In this document: positions 18,359 to 18,640 of the stretch, in pieces
Layout: the number at the start of each line of letters is the position of its first letter
How positions within the stretch are numbered: the first letter of the stretch is position 1
Origin: Candidatus Parcubacteria bacterium
GTDB lineage: Bacteria; Patescibacteriota; Minisyncoccia; Minisyncoccales; JAUWXI01
NCBI GenBank assembly: GCA_030616435.1
Contig: JAUWXI010000004.1
Location: 1-18,640, forward strand
DNA length: 18,640 nucleotides
Direction: 5' to 3'
The notes under the pieces: generated by a model
Told to the model about the DNA's origin: nothing
What the model saw: the letters and a program-made list of their open reading frames with translations, nothing else
Databases searched by the model: none
Program-made: the position numbers and the translations under genes

Positions 18359-18640
18359 ATGATTTTCGATCCAAAAAAAGCTGAAATTTTCAAAGCAGTA
18401 AGAAAAGAAAAACATTTTTTCAGATGGGCTAGAGTTTTAAGAATCTTGTTTTTTATTCTCTTTCTCCTGTTTTTGGTTTTGTTTTTCTTTGGTTTTTATA
18501 CCCTGGGTCTAGTTTTAATTTCTCTGAGCTTAGGCATTTTCTTTTTCTTACAGGGGACTTTCTTTGAATCAAAGGTAAAAAGAGCAAAAATTGAAAAAGA
18601 AAATTTAGCTTCTCATTTGGACTTTAATTTGGCAAAAGCT
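18359..18640 (+). CDS. N-terminal fragment of a membrane-anchored protein (runs off the window)
   Basis: Ninety-four residues are visible: MIFDPKKAEIFKAVRKEKHF, then a hydrophobic region (ILFFILFLLFLVLFFFGFYTLGLVLISLSLGIFFFLQG, about 28-66, probably two helices), then a charged linker VKRAKIEKENLASHLDFNLAKA. The frame is open to the window end. The linker beginning with N-L-A-x-x-L-D-F resembles the start of Clp N-terminal-like domains, so a membrane-tethered ClpC-type AAA+ ATPase is possible; this is a low-confidence guess from the fragment. Start 18359 is the only ATG before the conserved-looking region. Confidence 0.6.
   Translation, partial: MIFDPKKAEIFKAVRKEKHFFRWARVLRILFFILFLLFLVLFFFGFYTLGLVLISLSLGIFFFLQGTFFESKVKRAKIEKENLASHLDFNLAKA

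Overview
The window reads as a piece of chromosome from a small-genome bacterium of the Candidate Phyla Radiation (Patescibacteria), most likely a Parcubacteria-type lineage. The reasons are AT-rich DNA, very short or overlapping gene junctions, almost no recognisable Shine-Dalgarno sequences, TATAAT boxes placed 6-8 nt before start codons, tRNA genes without an encoded CCA, lysine/glutamate-rich tails on several ribosomal proteins, and G+C-richer mini-repeats inside coding regions. The lineage is inferred from these traits; no phylogeny could be run.

Left part (1-4379): the start of dnaE runs leftward out of the window. Divergently, a compact information-processing run goes rightward: rnhB, rpmF (bL32), nusB, rnc, rpsP (bS16), then a separately promoted, highly structured RNA leader, khpA and trmD. 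A long hairpin sits directly against the trmD start.

Middle (4380-8834): a tRNA/protein mosaic follows: tRNA-Tyr, tRNA-Thr, rpmG (bL33), tRNA-Trp, then a small membrane protein. Both protein genes begin exactly two bases (CT) after a tRNA ends. Next comes a tightly coupled run of pcm, mltG, a 26-residue membrane micro-ORF and a DJ-1/PfpI protein. The L10/L12 operon is controlled by an L10 leader whose closing helix is mutually exclusive with an intrinsic terminator that ends at the rplJ start codon. It finishes with tRNA-Val and a clear bidirectional terminator.

Right-middle (8835-13073): glutamate racemase, a convergent ABC exporter membrane domain with no ATPase domain, acylphosphatase, two small unknown proteins, a GxxExxY nuclease-fold protein, a nitroreductase and a diacylglycerol/undecaprenol kinase. 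Two micro-ORFs sharing the core TKKxKLAKL lie before murI and acyP.

Right end (13074-18640): a CorA transporter, a DUF429 RNase-H-fold protein, an Fe-S PD-(D/E)XK (RecB/Cas4-like) nuclease, a DUF1846 protein, and a TetR-family regulator with an 18-bp perfect palindromic operator at its own transcription start, followed by a 33-residue membrane peptide and a terminator. The window closes with a leaderless hydrophobic membrane protein and the N-terminal membrane anchor of a truncated protein.

No CRISPR array, insertion sequence, prophage or obvious defence island is present. The most interesting material is regulatory RNA and gene-start architecture: the khpA leader RNA, the trmD hairpin, the L10 attenuator and tRNA-punctuated mRNAs. 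Next come the micro-ORFs, the lost catalytic aspartate region in TrmD and the orphan ABC membrane domain.
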